Source of the DNA: Chrysoperla carnea
Taxonomy: Eukaryota > Arthropoda > Insecta > Neuroptera > Chrysopidae
Length of the DNA: 64,000 nucleotides
Direction: 5' to 3'
Assembly: GCF_905475395.1 (NCBI RefSeq)
Contig: NC_058338.1
Coordinates: 69,761,435-69,825,434 of the forward strand
Shown here: piece after piece, positions 11,801 to 22,900 of the stretch
How positions within the stretch are numbered: position 1 is the first letter of the stretch
Layout: the number at the start of each line of letters is the position of its first letter
The notes under the pieces: generated by a model
Told to the model about the DNA's origin: nothing
Databases searched by the model: none
What the model saw: the letters and a program-made list of their open reading frames with translations, nothing else
Program-made: the position numbers and the translations under genes

Positions 11801-14800
11801 TCAACTTAGTGCAGGAGGATGAACAAATTTGGCCAACAACGGTCCGGGAAATGCACGGGAAAAATCCGTGTGACATGACTGCGTGAAAATTTTAATATCA
11901 CTCAAAGATGTCGTCCTATCTATAGAGAAATAACCTCCAAAATTGAAACTATTCCTCGGCATGAATCCATTGTGAAACACGTATAGATAGAGATAGCTCT
12001 ATCTACCTCCCACTTTGCACCAAATTTTGGCCACCTACCAATCAGAGGAGAGATATATATCCTCAAAGTTTTTCCAAAAAACATGGATTTTATGAACGTA
12101 GATGGGCGAAATTTGGTCCAAAGCGGGTGATTGGTACACCACTACCTATTTGTTTATGTTTTGGTATGCAACTTTACATTTCCCGCGTGATTGAGATTAT
12201 CAGATCGAGTTCTAGTGAAAAACGGAAGACACGACTGTCTACTGGTATTAAGATCTCCACGCAGACATCAAGATCACAAGATCTCATGCAGTTAGAGAAA
12301 GACTGAATATTATTTTAGAAAATTTGACATTGATATGCATTGAATAAACTATCAATAATAAATACTTTTATGGTGAAAACCATCATAATTCAAAATGGAA
12401 AAAAAAAAGAGAAAAAAAGAAAATTCACTCACACACAACATTTAACTGAGAATTCATCACTGGTAAATTTATCAAAACTAGTTATTATTACGAATAGTCA
12501 ACAAATTATGCATGACTGATTTAACTGCATAAGCGTAAATATGTCTTAATTCTTATAAAATAAATAATTATGGCAATAATTTTATCGTTTTGTAAATATA
12601 AAACTGTGATATTTTATGTCTCCAAATGGAAAAGACAAACTCCTTAAAATCTTACGATAAGTATCAAGTGAGTGCAATTATAGTTTAAAAAAATTTCCAC
12701 AATATAACTGACCAGTAAAATGGTATGCGGTTTGATAAAAGGCTGAGTAGAGGATTTTTATGTATAAAAACGGTAGCTTATACAACATTGCAAGCAAAAA
12801 TATAATACAGTCAAACCTAGAAAAGCCTAAAAACTCTATGAGTGAGATCAATTCCGGTTTCCGTCACTTTGAAGCTAAACTTCTGAATGAAAAAAAAATC
12901 GATTTCTTGTCCTCTTGTTTCACCCCGATTTACTTACACCTTTATTGTCACATTACCACTTCGGAAACATTTCATTTTCATGTGTATGTTGTGGCGGGCA
13001 AAACTGGTGGATGCTCTGAATCGACAGAGTTCGCGCCTGATATATCACCTGTATTAAATGTTAACTCCGGCGTCAAATACAGGAGAAAACGCAAAACTAG
13101 CAATACAGAGGTTTTATATATGTGATTGCATTTTACATCGAATAGAGATTTTTTAGTTTCAAAAAACTTAAAGCAATAAAATCGTAATACAACTATCAGG
13201 TAGATGCAAAACCAGATTTGGGAAAAATCATGCCGAGGGCTTTGCAATGTTGAATAAGCTACTTAATTCAATTACTCCCATCCAAAACTATATTGATATT
13301 TTTTTCAAATATATTGAATAAAATTATGTAATAAACAAAGCCAGCGTAGGTGTACTTCCCCGTTTCTCTCCTAAAATAGTCACTAGACTCGAAACTTATT
13401 TATTCTAGTCGAGAGAAATTCAATTCCATTATGCAAATTAAAAATTTACATATTAACAATTAAATTGTTTTGAAAGTAAAAATTATCGATGGGTCAAAAC
13501 CTAAACTAAATCTAAAAACTTTTCGCATCACAGTTTTTCATGTCAGTTAACAAATATACACTTATGTAATAATTATGTAAGATTATTTATGTAATGACTA
13601 GGTAAATAAGTTTATTATTTTCTAGAAAGGCTTATTATATATCTGTTAATGTCAGAGCAACAAGTTTGTTTTAAAAAAAACATTATTGCGTTAAAGATAA
13701 GCCTAAATGTAATATATAGTAGAAGGCAAATTATTATTTCTCACTTGATTTCTGCGAGTTGATTTTGGATTTGGCGCATATCCAATTGGTCCTTGCATTT
13801 TCATTGTACGTAATATTTCTGGATCAATGCCCGGTGGACGTCTGTAAAAATTAAAAAAATATTTTTATTCGTCTTATATTATTTCGATAAAGTTTTCATA
13901 TGCAAATGAGCCTCTAAAAATGTCAACTTCTTTAAAGTAAAAGAATGAAATCTTAATTTCCTGCGTACAATCTAGCCTTGTCAGTCGCGCATTTGGGATT
14001 GTTTTTGTTTATTTCTGCATAATGTTTTAAATATTTGTTCTGCTTAAACCAAAAATCGCTAATAAGTGAACAAAACGACTAGTGTGACTCTGATCGCGCA
14101 ACTACAGTTTCTATGATCTCATAGAAATTCCAATTTTAGAAAGAAACAGTTATTAAAAGTATTTTTCATAAACTAGATTTCAACCACTTTGATTTTAATT
14201 GAGAATAGAATCGAAATTACAAAAACATTACGAGTTTGTCGCTTTTTTGAACCAGTGTGTTGACGTCACATTCGTTTAAAGTTTATTTTACAATTTCAGT
14301 CGAATGTTGGATATGGAATAGAGCATACTCTTATAAAATAGAGCATGAATATGCGAATTTTTAACTAAGAACTTTGGAAAGAACAGCCGGTGTATTTGAT
14401 GAAATTGATTCGTGTCGAGCTATATTTTGTGAAATTGCATTTTAAATCAATTTTAACCATTTTTATGTTTGTGAACCTCTGACGATTTTAAAAGTGCCAT
14501 TTTCCCCCTTTGTGTTGTGTGGGGTAAATCTTTGAAGTTCAGTTTATGGTCAAGTTCTATTAAATGTTTCGTAAAGGGTGAGTCCGTTTTTCGGCGTTTA
14601 TAGAATTTGATATACTCTTCTTTACGAATCTTAAAAGACCTCGCAGTCTATCCGATGTACGTTCCCAAACATTCTTCACAAGTGATTTTTATACCATGTA
14701 TATATGAAATATACATAGTATATTAAGGTAGTACCTACACGAAAGTGATATTCCAAGAATTTCTCAAAACTCAGAATATAAAATATTTAATTCATAATAC

Positions 14801-17800
14801 ACTTGCTGTTAAAATTAGAAGATGATTTACCATGCCATACATGAGATATTAGCAATTAAAAGTGACGCAATTTGTACGTGTACATGGGAGAAGTGTATAA
14901 AAATACACAAATTTACAAATATTATATTTATTTACCAATGAATGACGTCCACCATCTCTATGAAAAACTAATATAATGTAGAATACTATATTTAGAAAAT
15001 ATATAAATAAAAATAAAAATTATTTACCATATAGTTTCGATAAAAAACTTAAATAAATAACTCGTTTTAGCGATATTTTTTTATGGAGAGGATATAATAA
15101 CTAATGGTAAAGTTATATATCATAGTATGTGTGTGTATACGTATAGAAGATTTGTTAGTGAGGAACTACAGTCTTGTGAAAATAATATATGGTATATGTA
15201 TAATAGTCATAGCACAGTTAATGCACTGAATGATAGTATTAGTCCAAAACTTTTTGACTGGACGGTCGCGGAGGAACTACCTTAAGTTTAGTCCAAAGTT
15301 TGTAATGCCTAAAAATAATGTTGCTAGGAAAAAAATTTTGTCATAGGTGTTCATAAAATCACGTAATTAGTCCATTTCCGGCTGTCCGTCCGTCCGTCCG
15401 TCTGTGGACACGATAACTCAAAAACGAAAAAAGATATCGAGCTGAAATTTTTACAGCGTACTCAGGCCGTAAAAAGTGAGGTCAAGTTCGTAAATGAGCA
15501 TCATAGGTCAATTGGGTCTTGGGTCTGTAGGACCCATCTTGTAAACCGTTAGAGATAGAACAAAAATTTAAATGTAAAAAATGTTCCTTATCAAAAAATA
15601 AACAACTTTTGTTTGAAACATTTTTTCGTAAACATCACTGTTTACCCGCGAGGGCGCCAATTAGGCGGAAATTTTATAATATGTACTATAGTTGATTATC
15701 AGTTATGTATGTGTCACATGTTTGTATGTGTAATGTGATCAAGAAATCAACACTGACTATGCATGGTATTTCAACAATTAACTCAGTCAATTGTTTGTTT
15801 TCACTTGTTTATATCTCAGATTCTTCCATTGCAACCGTCTTCTGTTTGTAGTTGTGGTAGATACTAAAGATAAGGCAAAAATTTATACAACTTGAACATA
15901 CCTGTATACTCGTTTCATAAACTGTGATGGCCAATCAGAGGCTAATGGTGTCCCATTCGATATGACAGGCAAAGGTACCACCGACAATGGTGTGCGGAAA
16001 TCATCATAGGCAATTGTTGGCATAGACATATCAACCGGATCTGCATGTTCCGTGGGTCTAGAATATGTATTGAATACAACATCATGTGAGCTTGTATTTG
16101 CAGCGGTAAACAAGTGTATGTTGCCAGCCGAATCACCCAAAACCATTGCTTGACTTGTTGATGCCACATCAAATGCCATACACATAGCACCCGTATTATT
16201 CATTTGATACAAGCACATACGTGGTTCTGATAGCGATACTGTATCGACAAGTTGTATCTGCCCTAAAGCTGTAATAACAGCTAATCGTGATGTGACCGAT
16301 GGTAAAAATCGTAAATATAATGGATCAACGACAACTTGTATGGGTGATATAACACGTAACATACGTAGATCGTAGACCATTAAGAAACGGTCACATGTGA
16401 CACCACCTTGTCGACTACTAAAACCACATGTGATTAATAGATTGCCTTGTACATCAAAATCACTTAATGATCCGGAATGTGTTTCCAATGAATGCTCAAT
16501 TGATAATGAATTTGGATCACGCAGTGTAATACGACCTAATGGATCACCAGCACATACGAAACGATTATGCATACGTAGTAAGGCGCAACCAGATTCACCA
16601 GCAGGTATCTATTTCAAATGAAAATTTAAATATTAGAAATAGTTAATTAAAATTACTAGTAGTTTAGAAGACGTCATATAAAGAAATTTCACGAAGACCT
16701 TACAGCACTTTTTTAAATTGCAATTTTCTAAGTGTCGGTCAACAGATATTTGCGTTTTATTGAATGTCGGATAAAATAATTTTTCTATTTGTTATTCTAT
16801 GATCTTCTTGTTAGAATAACAAAGTATTAGGCCCATAGGCCGAGGCTTATTACTCAAATTTAGTAAAATTGCATACTTGGTTGGCTAAAATTGCAAAAAG
16901 CGAATCTACTTAAGGGCTTTTGGGGCTGCAGCCCACGAATCTGTAGATAAAAAAAACCTTTTAAAGTTGGCAAATCTATGATCAATCTGGTTGGAAAACC
17001 TGAAATAAATCGCATTCCTATACTCGTCGCCTCGTTTTGTCATTATGAAAGATGTTGTCAATCACTAACTGTGAAGCGAGGCGCTCTTTCTCTTTTTCCC
17101 CTCCTTTTCCTGTCGTATATAGAAATCAAATATAGGATAACAATGTCGAACTCCAATTTACAAAGGGGTTAAAATGTTATGGAGGATGGTGCTTGCGTAG
17201 CATAAAGGTGATTGATGTAAACTTACTGTTTCCCACTCTAATAACTTGTTTAGATCTCTATCCTACTCTTATTACTTTGAGCACTTCTTTTAAAACACAC
17301 ACTTCAGCGACAACAGCGCCATCCTTATTTGCTGCTATTCGATGAACACTTTTCAATACACTAAGATGGTTCTCCTTACCTTTACCCTCCATATAAAATA
17401 TTATGAGCAAATAAAGGCATTTGTTGCTGTTTTTAATGAGTCATATTATTTAAATATTTTATTGTTCTATTTTTTTCCTATACCGTATACCTATACCACT
17501 AAAGAAAACAGTTTTTGACAAAATGTCAATTAATGGAGTAATTAGGCAGGCCTCTAAATAGTATTAGGCCATTGCCCCACAAATTTACGATCCACCCCTG
17601 AAAATTTTGTTATTTATAGGAGATAGAGCATAAAGTACTTTTTTGAATTTTGATGACGTCAGAACAAAAAAATTATTTTTGTAGTCAAATTTGATCCGAT
17701 ATGTAAGTAACGAAAAAAGGCTTCGCTAAGTGTTTTTTTGTATTTCTATTACTAGTATATAAAATGGGTTCAAATTACTATTCTCACTGATTTCCGTAAA

Positions 17801-18724
17801 CGATTCCGTTTTAGGATTCGTGAAATCCCATTAAATTAATGCTCTAAAAGAACTAATAATAAATTAATTCTTACCAATTCGGTCTCTTTGCCAATTGTTA
17901 AATTAAAATCAATCATTTTATCTTGATGGCCTGCCATCAATAATCTTGTTGGTGAAAGTTGTAACATACATTGCATTTCCACCAAATTACTAGAACTTTA
18001 AAATTACATACAAATATAATTTTTTTAATACCAGTTTTAATAGTATTTCAATCGATCATTAAATGTGATGATACAGGAAATTAAAAAGCTGTATTAAAAG
18101 TGTAGGCTGTTAGCTTATGCAAAAACTGATGGGACAGTCACTTTATCACCCAAAATCTGTAAGCCTTTATCCTGACACATTTAATGAAACAAGATCACTA
18201 CTTCTACTTTAATTGTTATTTACCTATACGTAAAAATTGGAATTCCTCTTCTCATTTGATATCGCAAAGATGTTGCGGTCAACGCTAGAATACCTTCATC
18301 GATCATTGTTAAATGCCTGATATCTTGTGTAGCATGAACTTGGAAGGATGTATACTTTTGCATGCCCGAACCATAATAAGAAGTTACGTGACCCTTTAAA
18401 TTATACAAAAAAAAAATTTATTATTTCCAATACAAATTATATAAGTAAACAAATAATTACTCCTTGATTTCCCATCCATAGTAATTCTTCATGTGGATCA
18501 AATGTTACAGCTGCAACCCCAAATCTATCTCCCCCGTCTGCCAATATGCATTGAGTTTCCAAATATTCAGCATTGGGATCTATTTGTCTGTAAACTAAAT
18601 GAAGGAAATATTAAATATTATTGGATTTATTATGAATTTCATATTATTTATAATTGAACTTACTAGACAACATTTCGGCAGAATTATCCAAAGTCTCAAC
18701 CGGACCATCATAATGAAATTCCAT
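2819..18724 (-). CDS. PAN2: PAN2, catalytic subunit of the PAN2-PAN3 poly(A) deadenylase
   Basis: PAN2 trims mRNA poly(A) tails in the cytoplasm together with PAN3. The coding exons in transcript order are 18724-18664, 18594-18461, 18393-18224, 17989-17875, 16608-15902, 13841-13745, 9003-8761, 8639-8394, 8320-8083, 6298-5769, 4618-4042, 3943-3814, 3618-3397 and 3095-2819. They sum to 3747 nt (1248 aa), close to the animal norm of about 1200. Residues 1 to about 395 match the WD40 region ([25 protein letters not shown]). A linker ([13 protein letters not shown]) and the pseudo-ubiquitin-hydrolase domain follow ([36 protein letters not shown]). The C-terminal DEDDh exonuclease starts near 1040, and all its catalytic residues are visible: D1046 and E1048 (MDAEFV), D1155 (GHGLQNDF), H1202 and D1207 (THDSAEDA). 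A CCCH finger lies at 825-840 (separate entry). All introns are GT-AG. The start is the only ATG of exon 1 that keeps frame, but an upstream untranslated exon is possible. Confidence 0.95.
5790..5837 (-). other. CCCH zinc finger embedded in the PAN2 pseudo-hydrolase region
   Basis: Residues 825-840 of the predicted PAN2 read [16 protein letters not shown], a CX5CX4CX3H pattern preceded by NPKP. This spacing is the one used by the Nab2/ZC3H14 family of polyadenosine-binding fingers; PAN3 also carries a CCCH finger. The finger sits at the end of exon 10, after a Thr/Asn-rich linker, and is spliced directly to the exon that begins TLTSPSV. The cysteine/histidine pattern is seen directly; RNA binding is inferred. 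Confidence 0.8.
6548..7154. mobile_element. Fold-back element with about 75-bp terminal inverted repeats in a PAN2 intron
   Basis: The left arm (about 6548-6632) contains ATGAAATTTTATTGATTGA then GATAGCTTGTCTATCGAAAAG. It is matched in reverse complement by the right arm (about 7072-7154), with a few mismatches and a short indel. I see no transposase. The centre carries a second, very strong hairpin at 6763-6825. No clear target duplication could be assigned. Confidence 0.65.
6763..6825. repeat. Near-perfect 27-bp stem hairpin
   Basis: The arm 6763-6789 (ending GTCTCAGATCTCATG) pairs with 6796-6825 (starting CATGAGATCTGAGAC) around the loop TTTGAC. The inner 15 bp are perfect and the outer part has small bulges. 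The size would suit a pre-miRNA, but the setting inside a fold-back element favours a transposon-derived hairpin. Confidence 0.7.
9465..10016. mobile_element. MITE-like inverted-repeat element in a PAN2 intron
   Basis: The left arm 9465-9502 (CGCCATCTCGTGTTTTATTT then CAGTGGTTTAG) is repeated as reverse complement at 9977-10016 (CTAAACCACTGTCTAC then AAACACGAAATGGCGC). The arms are about 38 bp and the whole is about 550 bp. No coding capacity was seen. Target duplication is unclear. Confidence 0.65.
12003..12135. repeat. Palindromic element with a related fragment near 2.1 kb
   Basis: The arm at 12003-12038 (CTACCTCCCACTTTGCACC, then AAATTTTGGCCACCTAC) pairs imperfectly with 12098-12135 (GTAGATGGGCGAAATTTGG, then TCCAAAGCGGGTG). 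The loop contains CAATCAGAGGAGA, which also occurs at 2033-2045. Similar arm sequence (CACTTTGCTCCAAATTTCG) lies at 2086-2104, so a small dispersed family is likely. Confidence 0.5.
14453..14695 (-). pseudogene. Penelope-like retroelement remnant (GIY-YIG endonuclease domain)
   Basis: An 81-codon frame on the minus strand reads [15 protein letters not shown], a stop, then [16 protein letters not shown], and later [14 protein letters not shown]. This is the signature layout of the GIY-YIG endonuclease at the C terminus of Penelope-like elements: paired cysteines, YIG followed by T-x-RSFK-x-R, then an HL..H motif. One in-frame TAG directly follows YIG, so it is dead. No reverse transcriptase domain was found upstream. 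It abuts the end of the repeat element that begins at 14691. Confidence 0.7.
14691..15793 (-). mobile_element. Repeat family R1, copy A (interrupted by a nested MITE)
   Basis: This is one of four copies in the window of an element whose core is bounded by ATACCATGTAT and its reverse complement. Beyond one terminus all copies continue into CAATTGACTGAGTTAATTG. Shared internal sequence includes TCCGTCCGTCCGTCTGT and GTAGGACCCATCTTGTAAAC. This copy lies in a PAN2 intron, in inverted orientation relative to copies B and C, and is split by a TTAA-flanked insertion at 14727-15281. Its own ends touch the Penelope remnant. Confidence 0.75.
14727..15281. mobile_element. TTAA-flanked piggyBac-type MITE nested in repeat copy A
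   Basis: The 555-bp insert starts GGTAGTACCT and ends AGGAACTACC (10-bp terminal inverted repeats, one mismatch). TTAA flanks it on both sides, at 14723-14726 and 15282-15285. Copies C and D of the host element have TATATTAAGTTTAGTCC uninterrupted at this point, which is the empty site. TTAA duplication and clean insertion are the hallmark of piggyBac-type transposition. No transposase frame is present. Confidence 0.85.
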
Positions 18725-19980
18725 TTCGTGTAACCATTCAATTTAGACAAGTTTGAAATTTATCAGATGTTTTTTAAATATCAAAATTTGGAAATTTTGT
18801 TGTTAAATTCACTTTTAATTCTTGATTTTAATAGCTTGACATTGCTTTTAATGGATGTTTAATATTTTTATGAAAAACTAAATAACCGATCACTAGATGG
18901 CAGTAGCTACTTCTTGTTTATAATTAAATTCCATTGAGGTATTACGAAAAGATACAGATTAAAATGATAACATTACAAAAAAAGTTATAGTTAAATATTT
19001 GAAGTTAAATTTTTAAGTTTGCTTATAATATAAGTTTAATATAAACCGAGAATTTTTGGCTGGATTTCCGAATATTGAATCACTCCAAATTTTCAAATTT
19101 ATAGTGATCAATGCAGATCACAAACATAGCATTTTTGTCCCAATTTGAAAAATCATTAGGTTAATCTTTTCTCGGATGTTCTGAGGATCAGTAAATGAAC
19201 GCAATCGCAGGAAAAACTATTAGGGTTGCCACCTTTCAGGACTTGATTGAGAGACTCTCGAAATCGTGTAGTCTCTCCCGACTCCCACGATGTATATCAA
19301 CATAATAATTCTCCTGAATTCAGTAAAAAAAGCCATTTTTTGATTATTTGTTTTATATTCAGGTAAATTTGACAATTTTGAGCAGCTTTTATTTTAAATT
19401 ACTTGAAGAATATTTATTTAAATATTTAATTATGGAAATATAACTATGCAGATATCGCAAAACATCAAAAACATCGTATTATAACTTACTGAATAATTCG
19501 GTGGTATAATTATATTAATTTCCCTATCTTCCGACTTCCCGGAACTAATTGGAGGTGGCATTCCTAAAAAATATTAATTTTTCTTCAAAAAACTTAGTTA
19601 ATATACTGGCCACGCTAATTAACTACTCCAAATTATCTTAACGTGGGACTCATGCTAAACACACGATAATGTCCTCTTGTATCTTTTTGTTTTTTTATTA
19701 AACCTCAATTTTTATAGTGTGCTATGATTCCTATGATCTATGAGGTCTATAACATCTATGATTTGATTTATGTCAGAAATGATGGAAATGAGCTTAAGTA
19801 TGTTTACATCAATACATCTATGGATTTACGCAGATTTTAAATCTACGAGAATTATACATAACCACAATTAATTTCAATTGCTGAAAGCGCTAATAAATTT
19901 TGTCTCAAGTTTTATGTATTTTAAAAGCTATTAAAAAAATATGCTTTTTATGTATTAAAATTGAACACATTATTTTAAAT
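18725..19980. promoter_or_regulatory. Shared divergent upstream region of PAN2 and XPD
   Basis: The two start codons are about 1.26 kb apart and the genes are transcribed away from each other, so both promoters and 5' untranslated regions should lie here. I see no unambiguous TATA or initiator element in this AT-rich DNA. The middle is occupied by a hAT-like MITE (19221-19566). Confidence 0.5.
19221..19566. mobile_element. hAT-like MITE with 8-bp target duplication
   Basis: The left end TAGGGTTGCCACCTTTC is matched by the reverse complement of the right end (TAGGAATGCCACCTCCA). The flanks are AAAACTAT on the left (19213-19220) and AAAAATAT on the right (19567-19574), matching at 7 of 8 bases, as expected for an aged hAT duplication. 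It is 346 bp and non-coding. Confidence 0.7.
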
Positions 19981-22900
19981 ATGAAGTATAATTTTATAAC
20001 ATAACTATCCTTTTTATTTAGAGACTAATTTAAAAATTTAATTTTAGGATTTCTGTGGACGGTTTGTTAGTTTATTTCCCTTATGAGTACATATATCCAG
20101 AACAATATGCATATATGTGCGAACTTAAAAGAGTATTGGATGCCAAAGTATGTCACAAAAAGATTAAGCATACAAAAATTAATCATATTTTTCTAATATT
20201 TTATCCTTATTTTGTTAGGGACATTGTTTGCTGGAAATGCCTTCAGGTACCGGCAAGACAGTAACATTACTTTCGCTTATTGTTGCCTATATGTTAGAAA
20301 ATCCATTCGATGTAAGAAAATTTATATACTGTTCTCGTACAGTACCTGAAATTGAGAAAGTTATTGAAGAATTGCGCAGAATATTTGATTATATTGAAAA
20401 GCATAATTTTGAAAAACCAAAATTAACAGGCTTGGTTTTATCCTCAAGAAAAAACATGTGTATACATCCAGATGTAAGTGTAAAAACCTATGAAATACCT
20501 TTGAACAATTTATGTCAAAAACAGTTAAAAAATTTGAACAATTCATTCACTATTAAAAGTTAAACAAAGGTTCATCATTAAACCAACTGTCAGCTTGCTA
20601 TACTACATGTTCTGATACTTTCTTTTTCTTAAGGTAACATCGTTAAAAGAAGGTAGATTTGTGGATGGAAAGTGCCATTCATTAACTGCCAGCTATGTGA
20701 GAGAACGTTATCGTGCCGATGAAAACACTCCTATTTGTCAATATTACGAAGGTTTTGATTTGGAAGGACGTGAATCAACAATACCCTATGGAGTATATAG
20801 TATTGATGACTTAAAACAATATGGTCGTGACAGAAATTGGTGTCCGTACTTTTTAGCAAGATTTGCTGTGAGTATAAATCAGATCTATTATTGTTTATGG
20901 ATAGAAAGTCAATTTCTGTGAATAAAAGTGAGGAATGCAACTTTCACACAAACTATTGTGTAGTATATCGTTGGACAGGTCTAAATTTTGTATTACTAAT
21001 TTTACACCTTAACATAATCTTATATTATTACTTTTTGTTTTTGTTTGCTTTTAATCATGCATACGATATTTATTTACATCATGGTCTCTCGATTATAATT
21101 GATGTTTTTAATATGATACATACAGGCGTAAACTAAATATTGACAAATATCTTGTCTAGTAATCTTAATTAAAGAGAATTGAAAAAAATACACTCGAACC
21201 CGGACTACTTGGATTCATGTCAAGCGAGGCTATTTGAGTTCTAGACACAGAGTGCAATTTTTTCAACTCATTGAATTTTTTACTATGTTCCTTTGTTTAC
21301 TTTGTTAATCCTATATTTCTAATATTTATTAAATTTTGTGTTTTAGATTATAAATGCAAATATAATAGTATACAGTTATCATTATTTATTAGACCCAAAA
21401 ATAGCTGAAGTAGTTTCAAAAGAATTAAATCGTGAGGCGGTTGTTGTCTTTGATGAGGCTCACAATATCGATAATGTTTGCATCGATTCAATGAGTGTTA
21501 AAATTACACGAAAAACAGTTGATAAAGCATCGAATGCTGCTAACTCGTTAGAAAAAACTATTGCACAGTAAGTGGGTTTATTAAACAAAAAAATGTTTTC
21601 GATTTGCAGTTTATCCGATTATTAAATTTTTGTCGCTTGTTTTAGAATGCGTGAAGACGATAATTCAAGATTAAGAGATGAATATCAAAGATTAGTTGAT
21701 GGGTTAAGAGACGCTAGTATACAGAGAGAAACTGATGTCGTTTTAGCAAATCCTATCTTACCCGATGAAGTCTTACAAGGTTTGATTAAAATTACTCTAA
21801 AAATGTTATTCGATTTTTAGCAGTTTTCTTAAGACTTTTCTTAAGTATAAGGTAATTTTTACCCAAAAAATACAAAAATTGAGTTGATATCGCGGTAGGG
21901 CATGAGGCAATATTTCGAAAACTACCCACCCAATCGTTAAATGAACTCAATTTTTTTATTTTATGGGTCAAAATTATATAACTATGTATGTTTTTTAAGG
22001 GATTTATAGAAAAATTGGAAAAATCATACTCATAAATTCCTCGATGTTGATGAATTTTATTGTTTAGGTTATTTTTCCCCAGAGAATACAAAAATCGCAT
22101 ATATTTGCCGATTAAAGAATTACTTTCTGAAATATTACGTAAAATTCCATAGAAAGAGTATATCGAAAAGTGGCATAAGGCAATATCTCGAAAAATTCTA
22201 TTCCAATCGTTCTAAATTACCATTCAATACTTCCATGGAAAATGGTTTTGATCTAAATCAATAATATAGAGTTTATGAAAATGTCCTAAGTCTGCCGACC
22301 ACTGGTTCTTAGACTATAACTAGTTTTATTTAATTTGCAGAAGCTGTACCTGGAAATATACGTAATGCTGAACATTTTGTAGGATTTTTAAAACGATTTA
22401 TTGAATATATAAAAACACGTTTACGTGTTCAGCATGTTGTACAAGAGACGCCAGTTGGTTTTTTACGAGATATACAATCGAAAATTTGTATAGAACGTAA
22501 ACCATTGCGGTTTTGTGCTCAACGTTTAGCATCTTTATTACGAACATTAGAAATCGCCGATATGACTGATTTTAGTGCTTTAATATTGATCACACATTTA
22601 GCTACGTTAGTATCGACGTATACGAAAGGCTTTACGATTATTGTTGAACCGTTTGATGAAAAAACACCGACAGTTTCAAACCCGATTCTACATTTTAGGT
22701 GAGTTAACGTTTTTTTTTTCGATGGAATTCTTGCCAAATTTTAATTTCAAAATCCAATTGTGTTTTTTTATGAAGTTGTTTAGATTCATCCATTGCCATG
22801 AAACCAATATTCGAACGTTTCCAAACAGTTGTAATTACATCAGGTACATTATCACCGTTAGATATGTATCCAAAAATATTGAATTTTCAACCAGTTGTTA

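Noticed and set aside
12760-13125. 121-codon open frame on the + strand in a PAN2 intron
   Set aside because: It is the longest non-exonic frame, but the composition is irregular, with no recognisable motif and no splice or promoter context. The opposite strand is also open, which suggests chance.
21186-21260. tRNA-like CTCGAACCCGGAC near 21.2 kb
   Set aside because: Only a B-box-like string; no acceptor stem, D arm or anticodon arm can be folded.
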